A stretch of DNA of 8,954 nt from Thiotrichales bacterium HSG1 (GTDB lineage Bacteria; Pseudomonadota; Gammaproteobacteria; Beggiatoales; Beggiatoaceae), in NCBI GenBank assembly GCA_030378125.1, contig JAUCGN010000064.1, forward strand, positions 1-8,954, given 5' to 3'. Position 1 is the stretch's first letter. Each line of letters begins with the position of its first letter. Under the pieces are notes generated by a model. The model saw only the letters and a program-made list of their open reading frames with translations. It searched no databases and was not told the origin of the DNA. Positions 1 to 6,832 of this stretch are shown in pieces. A program made the position numbers and the translations under genes.

Positions 1-1227
1 GTGGAATTGGCAGGGTTGCTTGCCCGCCATCAAGAGCGTTATTATCAACTATCGGTTTATTTGAATAATGAAGATGACAAAAATCCCTTTCGAGCACGTG
101 CCATTGTCCAACGAGAATTGCCTAATTTAATGTTTGCTGTCAAGGGTGCGTTGGCAGCAAAGACAGATAATGCGGTGGATTTTGCTGATAATGTTGACAG
201 GTTTCTCAATATTTTTGGACTCAACCGTGACCGCGCTGACTTAATCCAACAGGCTGAACAGATAGGTGGGTATCTTGCTTTGAGTAATAAAGGGAAACAT
301 TTGTGGAACCAAGGGCAATATCAAGCAGCAGCGCAAGTGTTTAATGAGATATTCACAAGTTTGGGGGAACAACCAAGTTATGAGCGTTGTGTTACTTTGA
401 AACGATTAGGACGATGTTTTGACAATCAAGGACAAGCAAAACAAGCAATCACCTATTATCGGCAAGGTTTGGCAATGGCAGAACAGTTGGAACCATCTGA
501 AAGTGTAAAGCGAGAAAAGAGTTTTTTAAACACAGACTTAGCTATTGTATTAATTGATAAAGGAGATTTTGAAGGAGCCAAAAAAGCTTATGAAGCATCG
601 TTGATTTTGGCAAAAGATTTGGGTGAACACCATATGGTTGCTGTTGCAAATGGACAATTAGGCACCATAGCCATGTTGCAAAACAATCTACAAGAAGCCA
701 CAAAACGTTATCATGAAGCACTAGCAGTTTTTCAGCGGTTAAATGAACCAGAAGGGGAAGCAGTAGGCTATCATCAACTGGGCATGGTGTATCGAAAAGC
801 CCAACAATGGTATGCCGCAGAACAGGCTTATCGAGAAGCAGCACGGATTAGAGAATCACAAGGCAATTTAGTAGGTGCAGCTAAGACTTGGAATAACTTG
901 GCAGCGGTCAATGCAGATGTAAGTAAATTTGAAGCGGCAGAAGCTTGGTTTCGTAAGGCAATTGAGGGAGCAAAATCTGTTGGGGATTTTGTACAAGTAG
1001 CGATATCACTTAACAACCTCGCCAATTTACTCCAAACCAACTACCCCGACCGCCTACCAGAAGCACGGCAACTGGCGGAAGAGGCTTTGGCTATCATGAA
1101 AACTTTGGACTCGTCTGTATCTGGAATTTCGGCAACCTATGGTGTCTTGGCAGAAATTGCTGAACAAGAGGGCGATAGTAGTAAGGCTGAGGAATATCGG
1201 CGGTTGATGGAGTTGAACAAGATTTAA
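1..1227 (+). CDS. TPR-repeat protein, C-terminal part of a probable STAND-type protein (5' partial)
   Basis: The frame is open from the first base, so the GTG at position 1 is probably an internal codon and the gene likely begins before the window. Residues 1-90 are helical and carry a QRELPNL motif (about 37-43), a type of segment often found between an NTPase (NB-ARC/NACHT) core and TPR repeats in STAND proteins. From about residue 94 to 400 there are seven to eight tetratricopeptide-like repeats of about 34-40 residues, with recurring G-Y-A and A-x-x-x-Y/F positions, for example GDFEGAKKAYEASL near 188-201 and QQWYAAEQAYREA near 268-280. TPRs are protein-binding scaffolds. No signal peptide or membrane segment is visible. 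The last three residues (NKI) and the TAA stop fall inside a dispersed repeat, so the true C-terminus may have been replaced. TPR assignment is firm; STAND membership is inferred. Confidence 0.85.
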   Translation: MELAGLLARHQERYYQLSVYLNNEDDKNPFRARAIVQRELPNLMFAVKGALAAKTDNAVDFADNVDRFLNIFGLNRDRADLIQQAEQIGGYLALSNKGKHLWNQGQYQAAAQVFNEIFTSLGEQPSYERCVTLKRLGRCFDNQGQAKQAITYYRQGLAMAEQLEPSESVKREKSFLNTDLAIVLIDKGDFEGAKKAYEASLILAKDLGEHHMVAVANGQLGTIAMLQNNLQEATKRYHEALAVFQRLNEPEGEAVGYHQLGMVYRKAQQWYAAEQAYREAARIRESQGNLVGAAKTWNNLAAVNADVSKFEAAEAWFRKAIEGAKSVGDFVQVAISLNNLANLLQTNYPDRLPEARQLAEEALAIMKTLDSSVSGISATYGVLAEIAEQEGDSSKAEEYRRLMELNKI

Positions 1228-1285
1228 CGGATTTATAGGATGGACAGGATTAAAATTCAAAATATGGCTGGTTTTCATTCTGCCA
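1174..1285 (+). repeat. Direct repeat copy 1: 3' end of TPR gene plus flank
   Basis: This stretch covers the last 17 codons of the TPR gene (from DSSKAEEYRR to the stop) plus about 58 bp downstream. It recurs in the same orientation at 1427-1546. Over the first roughly 80 bases I count three substitutions; then copy 2 carries a small insertion (about 6 bp) before similarity resumes at AATATGGCTGG and fades around 1285. Confidence 0.85.
1215..1252 (+). repeat. Dispersed GGAT-rich repeat, copy a
   Basis: The unit reads GAACAAGATT, then a short variable part, then AGGAT, then ACAGGATTA. It overlaps the 3' end of the TPR gene and supplies its last codons and TAA stop. Related copies lie at 1326-1367 (+), 1376-1415 (-) and 1468-1505 (+). 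Such GGAT-rich units look like dispersed intergenic repeats; the family assignment is by eye only. Confidence 0.65.
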
Positions 1286-1325
1286 ATTCTATAATTCTGT
1301 AAATTCTGATTCAGACAAGAAAAGA

Positions 1326-1415
1326 TTTGAACAAGATTATGCAAGATTGATAGGATGGGCAGGATTACAAACTCTCATCCTGTTTATCCTTTAATCCTGT
1401 ATAATCTTGTTCAAA
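1326..1415. repeat. Long inverted repeat built from two opposed GGAT-rich units
   Basis: The left arm (1326-1367) begins TTTGAACAAGATTAT and the right arm (1376-1415) is its near reverse complement ending ATAATCTTGTTCAAA. The outer 15 bases pair perfectly; inner parts differ at a few positions. The loop is only about 10 nt, so the DNA could form a cruciform and its transcript a strong hairpin. It lies between the end of the TPR gene and the duplicated gene end, and could stop transcription, but no clear U-tract follows. Confidence 0.75.
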
Positions 1416-1426
1416 AGCCTTAGAAT

Positions 1427-1546
1427 GATAGTAGTAAGGCGGAGGAATATCGGCGGTTGATAGAGTTGAACAAGATTTAACGGATTTATAGGATGGATAG
1501 GATTAAAAACCAAATTCAAAATATGGCTGGTTTTTATTTTGCTAAT
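1427..1546 (+). repeat. Direct repeat copy 2: orphan duplicate of TPR gene 3' end
   Basis: This is the second copy of 1174-1285. Its first 51 bases still read in frame as the C-terminus of the TPR protein (DSSKAEEYRRL, then IELNKI, then stop), but no TPR coding sequence precedes it. It is a relic of a duplication or of a deleted paralogue. Its right end runs into the 3' end of the transposase remnant, which suggests that insertion-sequence activity or recombination created the arrangement. Confidence 0.85.
1468..1505 (+). repeat. Dispersed GGAT-rich repeat, copy b
   Basis: Nearly identical to the copy at 1215-1252, with one C-to-T change in the ACAGG part. It is carried along inside the orphan duplicate of the TPR gene end. 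Confidence 0.65.
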
Positions 1547-2040
1547 GCAGCAGCCACATAACGCAATCCAATTTTTAAATAACTAATGGCACGATTCCAA
1601 TGTGGATCAATTTCTTGACGTACACCCGACTTAATAGCTTCAACACCTTGTAAAACAAGAAATAAAGTTGTAACAGCAATCACCGTATATAATCGTGTCA
1701 AAATCTGTGCATCACGAAATTTAAAAGCACCTGATTTGTCATCTTTAAAACCTTCTTCAATATTAAATTGATAACCATATTCCACAAAAGTCTCACGGCT
1801 TGTAAGAATTAATTCTCACTTTATAACGAATACACCAATGCCATTTTAATTTTTCAGTCAAAAATTCCATCAATTGTGTGTCAATAAATCCTCTATCTGC
1901 AAGAAAAACAATCACTGCATCCTTTGGAAGCAAAGTTTTGGCACGTTCTAATAATTCCTTATAATCATCTAATTTAACTACTGCCATGTTGTTTGCCAAA
2001 CCAATGGTATAGCTCTCCCACGATTTAGTTTTAAAAACTG
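1534..2040 (-). pseudogene. Decayed IS4-like (DDE) transposase
   Basis: Pieces of a DDE transposase are spread over different frames of the minus strand. At 1996-2019 one frame reads GRAIPLVW, a motif seen ahead of the second catalytic Asp in IS4-like enzymes. A shift leads to the frame at 1793-1999, which contains VIVFLADRGFIDTQLMEFL (second Asp) and WHWCIRYK. After a stop and another shift, 1534-1785 contains EYGYQFNIEEGFKDDKS. This fits the IS4-family Y-(2)-R-(3)-E-(6)-K signature with R replaced by Q, and holds the catalytic Glu. The spacing between the ADRGF and IEEGF blocks is far shorter than normal, so an internal segment is missing. The N-terminal third with the first Asp is also absent. 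It ends against the 3' end of ychF and cannot make active enzyme. No terminal inverted repeats were found. Confidence 0.8.
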
Positions 2041-2121
2041 TATTTAAGACTACCGAAAAGAATTCCCAAAGATAATGGTGAGTAATCCAAACATGACATT
2101 CAAGATACCAAAAAGCTATGC

Positions 2122-3207
2122 TTAAACATTGAATCTAAAGTGCATTATATCTCCTTCCTGCACAATATAATCCTTACCTTCCAAACGCCACTTACCTGCC
2201 TCTTTAGCTGCTTGCTCACCTTTATATTTTACAAAATCAGTGTAAGCAACTACTTCTGCACGAATAAAACCATGCTCAAAATCAGTATGGATAACTGCAG
2301 CAGCTTTAGGAGCAGTATCTCCGATTTTTATGGTCCAAGCTCGCACTTCTTTTGGTCCAGCGGTAAAATAAGTTTGTAAACCCAATAAGTTATAACCAGT
2401 GTGAATGATTCTATTTAATCCAGGTTCAGTTAAACCCATATCATCCAGAAACTCCTGTCTTTCTTCGGCATTCAGACCAATCAACTCAGCTTCAGTTGCA
2501 GCACATATTGATACCAATTTAGCATTTTCAGACTTTGCAATAGCTTCAACTTGCTCCAGATAATGGTTGTCGGTAAATCCATCTTCAACAACATTAGCAA
2601 TATAAACCACTGGTTTAGCTGTTAACAAATGTAATGCCAATAACTGTTCTGTAACTGTATTATCTAAAGTACGTACTGGTTGACCAGAATCTAAATGAGC
2701 TTGTACTTGTTCAAGTAACTGTTTTTGTTCCAAAGCTTCTTTTTTACCACTGCGGATATTCTTAGTTATTCTTTGTAAAGCTCGTTCTATTGTGCTTAAA
2801 TCTGCCAATGCTAATTCAGTATTAATAACCTCAATATCATTGGCAGGATTGATTTTATTGGCAACATGAATCACATCGTCATCCTCAAAACAGCGTACCA
2901 CATGGGCAATAGCATGAGTTTCACGAATATTAGCTAAAAATTTATTACCTAAACCTTCACCCTTAGAAGCTCCAGCCACTAATCCAGCAATATCAACAAA
3001 TTCCATAGTAGCAGGAATTATTTTTTGTGGTTTTACCAAATCTGCTAACATTTCTAGCCGCTTATCAGGAACTGGCACAATACCAACATTTGGGTCAATA
3101 GTACAAAAAGGATAATTTTCTGCCGCTATTTTGGCATTGGTGAGTGCATTAAACAAAGTCGATTTGCCAACATTTGGTAAACCAACAATTCCACATTTAA
3201 ATCCCAT
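2122..3207 (-). CDS. ychF: Redox-responsive ribosome-binding ATPase YchF (OLA1 family)
   Basis: YchF is a conserved cytoplasmic P-loop protein of the Obg group that binds ribosomes and prefers ATP to GTP. The 361 residues match the family's usual length of about 363. The P-loop GLPNVGKS is at residues 9-16, and the G3 motif DIAG at 72-75 is followed by a [10 protein letters not shown] stretch. The G4 position reads NVVE (205-208) rather than NKxD, the family feature linked to relaxed nucleotide choice. A central coiled-coil insertion spans about 130-175, and a C-terminal TGS domain runs from about 278 to the end ([12 protein letters not shown] to [10 protein letters not shown]). The start fits the family N-terminus [16 protein letters not shown]; there is no strong Shine-Dalgarno sequence, only an A-rich tract. 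The usual neighbour pth is not present, and a transposase relic abuts the 3' end. Confidence 0.97.
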   Translation of the reverse strand: MGFKCGIVGLPNVGKSTLFNALTNAKIAAENYPFCTIDPNVGIVPVPDKRLEMLADLVKPQKIIPATMEFVDIAGLVAGASKGEGLGNKFLANIRETHAIAHVVRCFEDDDVIHVANKINPANDIEVINTELALADLSTIERALQRITKNIRSGKKEALEQKQLLEQVQAHLDSGQPVRTLDNTVTEQLLALHLLTAKPVVYIANVVEDGFTDNHYLEQVEAIAKSENAKLVSICAATEAELIGLNAEERQEFLDDMGLTEPGLNRIIHTGYNLLGLQTYFTAGPKEVRAWTIKIGDTAPKAAAVIHTDFEHGFIRAEVVAYTDFVKYKGEQAAKEAGKWRLEGKDYIVQEGDIMHFRFNV

Positions 3208-3256
3208 AATTTTTTTAGTTATTAATTAAAGTCATTTGAACTTACATTGAGCGTGT

Positions 3257-3284
3257 ATGATAAACTAAAAAATATTAAAATCAA
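3257..3284 (-). promoter_or_regulatory. Candidate sigma70-type promoter for ychF
   Basis: On the minus strand there is TTGATT (3279-3284) as -35, a 16-bp spacer and TATCAT (3257-3262) as -10, about 50 bases before the ychF start codon. Four of six and five of six bases match consensus. The region is very AT-rich, so chance matches are likely. Confidence 0.35.
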
Positions 3285-3567
3285 TAGTTCGGACAGTGTA
3301 CATATTAACAATCCTGTAGTTACAAAGGTTTTCACAACCAATTTTGTATTTATAGTAAAGCTGTTACAAAATGATAATAATGTTAAGGTAGTCCTGAACA
3401 AAAATAAAAAAATCACTATCGAAATAGCTCCTTTCAACAAATTTGTGACGTTTGCTAGGAAAAATAACATCCAACTCTTACAATACCAGCCAAAGGAATT
3501 TTTCCTTAATATTTTTAACGTTTTATACAGTATTACCTCGTTCAGGACTACCATATTTGTATAGTAC

Positions 3568-3597
3568 TGGACTTAAACAGGTTAAAACGGTTATAAT
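3568..3597 (+). promoter_or_regulatory. Candidate promoter upstream of the transglutaminase-like gene
   Basis: TGGACT (3568-3573) could act as -35 and a perfect TATAAT (3592-3597) as -10, with an 18-bp spacer. It points toward the gene at 3769 and would give a leader of about 165 nt. The distance and AT-richness make it tentative. Confidence 0.3.
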
Positions 3598-3687
3598 TTC
3601 CAGTGATGCTTTCAATTGTTTATTTGAAAATTCAATTTTAACACAACCATCTTTTTTAATTATTTACACATTTTTTATCTGGGTTTG

Positions 3688-3700
3688 TGGCGAAGGTATT
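3688..3700 (+). repeat. Left arm of 13-bp inverted repeat flanking the transglutaminase-like gene
   Basis: The arm reads TGGCGAAGGTATT; its exact reverse complement is at 4544-4556. The two arms enclose 3769-4515. One such 13-bp match is close to what chance would give in a window of this size, so its meaning is open. Confidence 0.4.
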
Positions 3701-3757
3701 AATTTATTTTAACCATTTTTAATTTATTGAAGATAATATTTTGTAGAATTATGAAAT

Positions 3758-3764
3758 AGGGGAA
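3758..3764 (+). promoter_or_regulatory. Ribosome binding site of the transglutaminase-like gene
   Basis: AGGGGAA lies four bases before the ATG at 3769. It supports that start and gives this gene a stronger translation signal than ychF. Confidence 0.65.
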
Positions 3765-3768
3765 AATT

Positions 3769-4515
3769 ATGAACCGAAGTGCTAATTTTTGGAATAATAA
3801 ATGGCGGCAATCTCCCATCACTTATACGGGTAGGGCATTAAGAGGTAGCACTGAAAGAATTGTTTGCGATGTTAAATGTTTTATAACTCCAAATGATACT
3901 ATACTGGATGAAATAATCCGTGATTATCGTCTCCAAAAATCTACTCATAACGATACTGCCCATGCAATTCAAAAGTTTGTGGTAAATTTTCTTGATTATG
4001 TCGGAGATAATGATGCTAGTGAATGCCCAGAGTTTTGGTTATTTCCTTTTGAAACTTTACAGTCTGGTGTTGGTGATTGTGAGGATGGTGCTATTTTAAT
4101 GGCAAGTTTAATGCTTAAAGCCGGAATTCCAGTTCATAGAGTCAAAGTTGCTGCTGGTTATGTACAAGCTGCTCCAACTGCCCCACAAGGAGGACATGCA
4201 TATTGTGTTTACTTAGCTGATAGAAGTTATAACAATCAAGATTGGGTGGTTATGGATTGGTGTTATTATGAAGATTCAAGTATAGCTCCGGAAGATAAAC
4301 CTTTAGCAAGAAGAGGTGGTTATCGAGGTTGTTATAAAGATATTTGGTTTACATTTAACAATGAATTTTCTTGGAATCAAACTAGTTTAGAAATTGATGC
4401 TAGACGAATTAGCAGAAGTCAGGCTGATACATCTAACGAATCAACCAGTGCTATAAAATTGATTAACCCAATCGCAACAGTTATGGGTAAGATTAAGAAC
4501 AAAGTTAAAAATTAA
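3769..4515 (+). CDS. Transglutaminase-like cysteine enzyme domain protein
   Basis: A 248-residue soluble protein with the arrangement of the transglutaminase/cysteine protease superfamily. The probable nucleophile is Cys104 in GVGDCEDGAILMASLM, followed by His143 in GGHAYCVYLA and Asp163 in WVVMDWCYYED, in the right order and spacing for a Cys-His-Asp triad. Known members are proteases, amidases or cross-linking enzymes; the substrate cannot be told from sequence. There is no signal peptide or transmembrane helix, so cytoplasmic action (or release by lysis) is expected. The N-terminal 60 residues and the Lys/Ser-rich C-terminal 40 residues show no motif. The ATG has a good ribosome site. It stands alone, convergent with the ABC operon and divergent from ychF, so neighbours give no hint of its role. 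A phage-derived or proteolytic function is possible but unproven. Confidence 0.8.
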   Translation: MNRSANFWNNKWRQSPITYTGRALRGSTERIVCDVKCFITPNDTILDEIIRDYRLQKSTHNDTAHAIQKFVVNFLDYVGDNDASECPEFWLFPFETLQSGVGDCEDGAILMASLMLKAGIPVHRVKVAAGYVQAAPTAPQGGHAYCVYLADRSYNNQDWVVMDWCYYEDSSIAPEDKPLARRGGYRGCYKDIWFTFNNEFSWNQTSLEIDARRISRSQADTSNESTSAIKLINPIATVMGKIKNKVKN

Positions 4516-4543
4516 CATGTTATAAAATGCATTCCTATGTATC

Positions 4544-4556
4544 AATACCTTCGCCA
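4544..4556 (-). repeat. Right arm of 13-bp inverted repeat flanking the transglutaminase-like gene
   Basis: AATACCTTCGCCA is the exact reverse complement of 3688-3700. It lies 28 bases after the stop codon of the transglutaminase-like gene. Confidence 0.4.
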
Positions 4557-4590
4557 ATCTCAAAATTTGTTGTTTCTAGAATGAGGTACA

Positions 4591-4630
4591 ATTTTCCGAA
4601 ACCCAAGTAATATTAAGAGTTTCAGAAAAT
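4591..4630. terminator. Imperfect hairpin between convergent genes, possible bidirectional terminator
   Basis: Arms ATTTTCCGAAAC (4591-4602) and GTTTCAGAAAAT (4619-4630) pair at 11 of 12 positions around a 16-nt loop. The hairpin sits between the converging ends of the genes at 3769-4515 and 4680-5846. The A/T-rich outer stem could act as a U-tract either way, but the stem is weak and the loop large. Confidence 0.3.
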
Positions 4631-4679
4631 CTGCTTCGTTCCATTCCCGAAACAACTATCTATTTGGCGAACCTGTTAA

Positions 4680-5846
4680 TCAATCAGAACGGAGTGCAGT
4701 AATAGGATTTAACTTAGCAGCTTTATAGGCTGGGTAAAAACCAAAAAAGATACCAACTATTGACGATACTCCCACACCTAATAAGATTGCGAAATTTGAT
4801 ATGAGAAATTGCCATTCATTAAACCAACATACTAAGTAAGAAGCAAAAATACCTAAACCAATTCCCAAAGCACCACCAGTAAGAGAGAGAATGATAGCTT
4901 CAGTCAGAAATTGTCGCCGAATATCTCGTTGTCTAGCTCCAATAGCACGCAAAATACCGATCTCTCGCCGTCGTTCCATCACTGACGTTAACATAACATT
5001 CATTATGCCAACTCCCCCAACCAATAAAGAAATGCTACTTATGGCTCCCAATAATAAAGTTCGCATTTTTGCTGCTTTTTCCATATATTCTATCCATTCC
5101 TTCTCAGCCCAAACCTCCACTATCATTTTTTTTCGTTTAGCAAAAAATTGTTTGACCTCTTCAATTGCAAGTAAATAATTTACTTTAGGTTTCATACGAG
5201 CAATAATAACATCCAACTGTTTTTTGCGTAAATTACGTTGCATAGTGGATATTGGCATAATAATCGCCCTGTTAGAACGCCAATCAAAGTCATTTTTTTC
5301 TAATACACCAATGATGGTATAAATACGATTTTTAATTTTAATTGGTAAACCGACTAATTTACCTTTAAAAGTTTCAAACGGTGGCTCTTCTAAAGCTTTA
5401 TTACCTATGACAACGTAAGATTGATTATAATCTAAGTCAGAAATGAAACGTCCTTCTTTCAATTGTAATTTATTAAAATCAAAATAAGACTCTGTAATAC
5501 CTAAAAGACGGATAGAATCATTCTGGTCATTAAAATAATAATTTCCACGAGTTCTTATTGTTGGTATAACTTCAGTAATGGAACGAATATATTTAGGCAA
5601 TAACACACTATCTTGTAAGCTAATGTAGGTATGTTTATTTTTATCATCCCAAGATTTTTCGATATTCAACATATCTACATTTAGTTCTTCATACCCTCGC
5701 ATCATTTCCTCTCCCCAAATGATACCAATGGAAACCAACGCAATTACCGAACCTATACCAATACCGATACCAATTAAAGCTAAAAAGGTACGTTGTTTAG
5801 CGGCATACAAATTTCGTACAGCTTCTCTTATGTAGGTTAGTAACAT
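4680..5846 (-). CDS. MacB/LolCE-type ABC transporter permease (FtsX family)
   Basis: An inner-membrane permease of the type VII (mechanotransmission) ABC class, which drives export or lipoprotein release rather than import. The 388 residues show the family layout: a transmembrane helix at about 20-44, a periplasmic MacB_PCD-like domain to about 255, then an FtsX domain with helices at about 263-287, 316-341 and 349-372. The cytoplasmic loop ERRREIGILRAIGARQRDI (291-309) is the typical coupling helix, and YPAYKAAKLNPITALR near the end is also characteristic. The ATG overlaps the stop of the upstream ATPase gene within ATGTTACTAA, so the two genes are translationally coupled. Closest in layout to short MacB-like permeases paired with a separate ATPase. 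The substrate is unknown; no HlyD/MacA-type adaptor gene is adjacent in the window. Confidence 0.93.
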   Translation of the reverse strand: MLLTYIREAVRNLYAAKQRTFLALIGIGIGIGSVIALVSIGIIWGEEMMRGYEELNVDMLNIEKSWDDKNKHTYISLQDSVLLPKYIRSITEVIPTIRTRGNYYFNDQNDSIRLLGITESYFDFNKLQLKEGRFISDLDYNQSYVVIGNKALEEPPFETFKGKLVGLPIKIKNRIYTIIGVLEKNDFDWRSNRAIIMPISTMQRNLRKKQLDVIIARMKPKVNYLLAIEEVKQFFAKRKKMIVEVWAEKEWIEYMEKAAKMRTLLLGAISSISLLVGGVGIMNVMLTSVMERRREIGILRAIGARQRDIRRQFLTEAIILSLTGGALGIGLGIFASYLVCWFNEWQFLISNFAILLGVGVSSIVGIFFGFYPAYKAAKLNPITALRSD

Positions 5847-6505
5847 GAAAAGACACCATCTTCCATAGTAATGTGATGTTTACATTGTTTTGCAACTTTT
5901 GGATCGTGGGTAATGAGAACAATGGTAATACCCTCTTGTTGATTGAGGTCTAAAAATAAGTCTATGATTTCTTTGCTTACATGAGTATCTAAAGCACCAG
6001 TTGGTTCATCAGCAAGGATAAGTGATGGTTTACCGACTAAAGCTCTGGCAATAGCAACTCTTTGTTGCTGTCCACCAGATAGTTCATTAGGACGATGTTT
6101 AGCCCGATCAGCTATTCCCATTTTTTCTAACATTATCATAGATCGACTATGAATTTCTTTTTGGGATATACCGCGATAAATAAGTGGGTAACCAACATTT
6201 TCTACCGCTGAAAAACGTGGCAAGAGGTAAAATGATTGAAATACAAACCCAATTTTTTGGTTTCTAATTGCAGCTAATTCATCATCATTGTAACGTATAA
6301 TTTCCTTATGTTCTAGCCAATATTGGCCACGAGTTGGTTTATCTAATAGTCCAATAATATTCATTAAGGTAGACTTGCCACTACCAGAAGTACCCATTAT
6401 AGCAAGTAAATCACCAGTTTGTACATCAAGATCAATTCCTCTTAAAACTGGTACTATTGTGCTGCCAAAAGTATATGATTTATATAATTTTCTTATTTTT
6501 AGCAT
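5837..6505 (-). CDS. MacB/LolD-type ABC transporter ATP-binding protein
   Basis: The cytoplasmic ATPase partner of the permease encoded just downstream. In 222 residues, the usual length for LolD/MacB-type subunits, it has Walker A GTSGSGKS (38-45), Q-loop Gln90 in [10 protein letters not shown], signature LSGGQQQR (142-149), Walker [13 protein letters not shown] (162-173) and H-loop His200 in LITHD. All catalytic residues are present. An in-frame TGA lies 9 bases before the ATG and fixes the start region, although no good Shine-Dalgarno sequence is close: a GGAGG is about 21 bases upstream. It overlaps the permease gene by 10 bp and is the first gene of the pair. Transport substrate cannot be inferred. 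Confidence 0.95.
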   Translation of the reverse strand: MLKIRKLYKSYTFGSTIVPVLRGIDLDVQTGDLLAIMGTSGSGKSTLMNIIGLLDKPTRGQYWLEHKEIIRYNDDELAAIRNQKIGFVFQSFYLLPRFSAVENVGYPLIYRGISQKEIHSRSMIMLEKMGIADRAKHRPNELSGGQQQRVAIARALVGKPSLILADEPTGALDTHVSKEIIDLFLDLNQQEGITIVLITHDPKVAKQCKHHITMEDGVFSCY

Positions 6506-6607
6506 AGTTATTCAAATGTTTTTTAGCCTCCATTTTTTTCATGGTAGTGGGCTTGGGTTATTTTGAAATTTATAAATATGCTTAAATATCAATATATTTC
6601 GCAATAA

Positions 6608-6635
6608 CTCATAGTAATTATTTCCTTATGGTCAA
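6608..6635 (-). promoter_or_regulatory. Candidate promoter of the ABC transporter operon
   Basis: On the minus strand TTGACC (6630-6635) and TATGAG (6608-6613) are spaced by 16 bp, about 100 bases before the ATPase start codon. The -35 is good and the -10 mediocre (four of six). No operator-like palindrome overlaps it. Confidence 0.35.
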
Positions 6636-6712
6636 TCTTTTGATTATTGTTCACTTTTAACATCTCGCTTATCTTGGTTGGTCTGATTGATTGTAGGGTG
6701 GTTTAGCGGTGC

Positions 6713-6759
6713 GTCATCCACCAAATGTTGAGGGATATTTTTAAATTTTGGTGAATGAC
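6713..6759. repeat. Palindromic REP-like element
   Basis: GTCATCCACCAAA (from 6713) and TTTGGTGAATGAC (to 6759) form an inverted repeat with 12 of 13 paired positions and a loop of about 20 nt. The preceding GTAGGGTGG (6693-6701) can also pair with CCACC inside the left arm, giving alternative hairpins. The look is of a dispersed intergenic palindrome. Confidence 0.6.
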
Positions 6760-6832
6760 ACTTCGTTTGTTCTCCCTTGCGAGCTACATTCGATAGTTTT
6801 GAATTGTGTATAATGATGAGCAGAAGCCATTA

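Larger units (their letters stand above)
3208..3768. other. AT-rich intergenic region without a convincing gene
   Basis: This spacer separates divergently transcribed ychF and the transglutaminase-like gene. Open frames here (for example 3247-3564 plus, 3222-3554 minus, 3452-3712 plus) overlap each other on both strands, lack ribosome-binding sites and encode low-complexity Asn/Lys/Phe-rich peptides with no recognisable motif. I treat them as chance frames in AT-rich DNA. Candidate promoters for both flanking genes and one arm of a 13-bp inverted repeat (3688-3700) are the only structures noted. Confidence 0.55.

Noticed and set aside
1326..1415. CRISPR array in the repeat zone after the TPR gene
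   Set aside because: Repeats are few, in both orientations and not evenly spaced by unique spacers, and no cas genes are nearby.
3222..3712. Small proteins in the ychF/transglutaminase spacer
   Set aside because: Overlapping frames on both strands are AT-rich and low-complexity, lack ribosome sites and show no motifs; they look like chance frames.
6809..6814. Perfect TATAAT promoter on the plus strand
   Set aside because: No acceptable -35 lies 16-18 bp upstream and it points into repeats with no gene on that strand.
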